Shown here: positions 6,508 through 6,823 of the stretch, piece by piece
Numbering within the stretch: position 1 is the first letter of the stretch
Layout: each line of letters opens with the position of its first letter
Assembly: GCA_947631885.1 (NCBI GenBank)
Contig: CANRMZ010000068.1
Location: 1 to 6,823 of the forward strand
Direction: 5' to 3'
Source: an uncultured Bacilli bacterium
Lineage (GTDB): Bacteria > Bacillota_I > Bacilli_A > RF39 > UBA660
DNA length: 6,823 nucleotides
Translations under genes and position numbers: made by a program
The notes under the pieces: generated by a model
Told to the model about the DNA's origin: nothing
Database searches by the model: none
The model's input: only the letters and a program-made list of their open reading frames with translations

Positions 6508-6733
6508 TTACATAACCTTATATGCATCACCTTTATTGCCATATGCAGTATCATCAATTTTTACATCGAACTTGAGATAAAAGGTTGGACAGATTACATT
6601 ATAGTTATATCAAATCAAAAGATTTAATACCCCTAAAGTATTATCAAAATCCAAAATAGTTCATTCATATACTCCGTTATATAACCAAGTGTTTATAGTT
6701 AAACATCATTATCTTCTATGATAAAAATGTAAC
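6508..6733 (-). pseudogene. Decayed C-terminal remnant of a surface-type protein gene
   Basis: No intact frame exists here, but the minus strand reads as protein-like text in pieces. From 6600 down to a TAA at 6510-6508 it gives FYLKFDVKI and then GNKGDAYKVM. Further upstream in the same frame are NTWLYNGVYE and TILDFDNTLGVLNLLI, interrupted by TGA at 6663-6661 and at 6612-6610. Before that, VTFLS (6733-6719) and FNYK appear in another frame with a TAG between them. From memory, the pattern YNG-x-YEWT followed by RP-x-x-YLKS-x-VKI and GNPYK is typical of the C-terminus of repetitive surface proteins of uncultured Firmicutes, where the first TGA position is usually Trp. A TGG-to-TGA change plus a frameshift would explain the breaks. 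The family assignment rests on recall, not on a search, and no start codon or upstream domain is left. Confidence 0.45.
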
Positions 6734-6764
6734 TATATAAATACACGTAAATAAATTAAAACAT

Positions 6765-6788
6765 AAAAAAACGAGCTTAGCCCGTTTT
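6765..6788 (-). terminator. Intrinsic terminator of the right-hand minus-strand gene, with the stop codon in its loop
   Basis: On the minus strand AAAACGGGC (6788-6780) pairs with GCTCGTTTT (6776-6768), including one G-U pair, and a run of seven T residues (6771-6765) follows. The triloop TAA (6779-6777) is the stop codon of the gene reading in from the right edge. Because the wobble pair exists only in the minus-strand RNA (A-C in the plus strand), the hairpin is better on the minus strand. It also insulates the operon promoter further left. Confidence 0.8.
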
Positions 6789-6823
6789 GTTTTCTGTATC
6801 TTCATCTTTAGGTATAGGTTCCG
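6777..6823 (-). CDS. C-terminal end of an unidentified protein; rest outside the window
   Basis: The minus-strand frame from 6821 gives EPIPKDEDTENKTG and then TAA at 6779-6777. The other two frames are less convincing: one stops after four codons, and the other runs through the hairpin with no stop there. The hydrophilic, acidic tail and a stop placed inside a good terminator make it a genuine gene end. Fourteen residues are too few to assign a function. Its strand matches the glycan operon, but the terminator and the operon's own promoter separate the two. Confidence 0.65.
   Translation of the reverse strand, partial: EPIPKDEDTENKTG

Noticed and set aside
6676..6685. Perfect palindrome GTTATATAAC, similar to half-sites of the XRE inverted repeat
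   Set aside because: The half-sites have opposite order and different spacing from ATAAC-N6-GTTAT, and it lies inside the decayed gene with no promoter at hand; likely chance.
6508..6733. TGA read as tryptophan (Mycoplasma-type code) to rescue the broken reading frame
   Set aside because: The intact genes use TGG for tryptophan and the GT2 gene ends at TGA in a classic ATGA overlap. The frame also needs a shift and crosses a TAG, so decay is the simpler explanation.
6410..6764. tRNA, small RNA, riboswitch or CRISPR repeats in the longest gap
   Set aside because: No cloverleaf arms, TTCGA-type T loop, repeated units or long stable stems were seen; only the operon promoter, its ribosome binding site and the protein-like remnant can be supported.

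Overview
The window is AT-rich and tightly packed, with Gram-positive-type Shine-Dalgarno sites, mostly TAA stops and a peptidoglycan gene pair. It suggests a walled, low-GC Firmicute, perhaps one of the uncultured gut Bacilli lineages. The lineage is an inference. Tryptophan is encoded by TGG in the intact genes and one gene ends in TGA, so the standard bacterial code applies.

Left part, plus strand (1-2513). This is the end of a division and cell wall (dcw-type) cluster: the C-terminal two thirds of a class B penicillin-binding protein with one PASTA domain, then mraY. The next gene is not murD, as it often is in such clusters, but a small XRE-family regulator. It has its own promoter-like sequence so close to the ATG that its mRNA may be leaderless. 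A hairpin at 2489-2513 ends this side and also serves the convergent operon.

Middle, minus strand (2512-6469). One four-gene operon is read right to left from a good sigma-A-type promoter at 6440-6469. Its genes encode a membrane-anchored phosphodiester glycosidase (NAGPA family), a membrane-anchored extracytoplasmic protein of unknown function, a GT2 glycosyltransferase fused to a GtrA-like membrane domain, and a PAP2-type membrane phosphatase. Gene gaps are 7 and 4 bases and a 4-base ATGA overlap, so co-transcription and translational coupling are likely. The set suggests lipid-carrier-linked glycan work at the membrane: the GT2/GtrA protein would load and flip a polyprenyl-phosphate sugar, the PAP2 enzyme would process a prenyl or lipid pyrophosphate, and the two anchored proteins would act on or hold a surface polymer. 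The substrate is not known.

Right part (6470-6823). No intact gene lies between the operon promoter and 6765. Minus-strand reading frames there look like the broken C-terminal end of a surface protein (about 6508-6733). The window ends in the last 14 codons of another minus-strand gene, whose TAA stop is exactly the triloop of its terminator hairpin.
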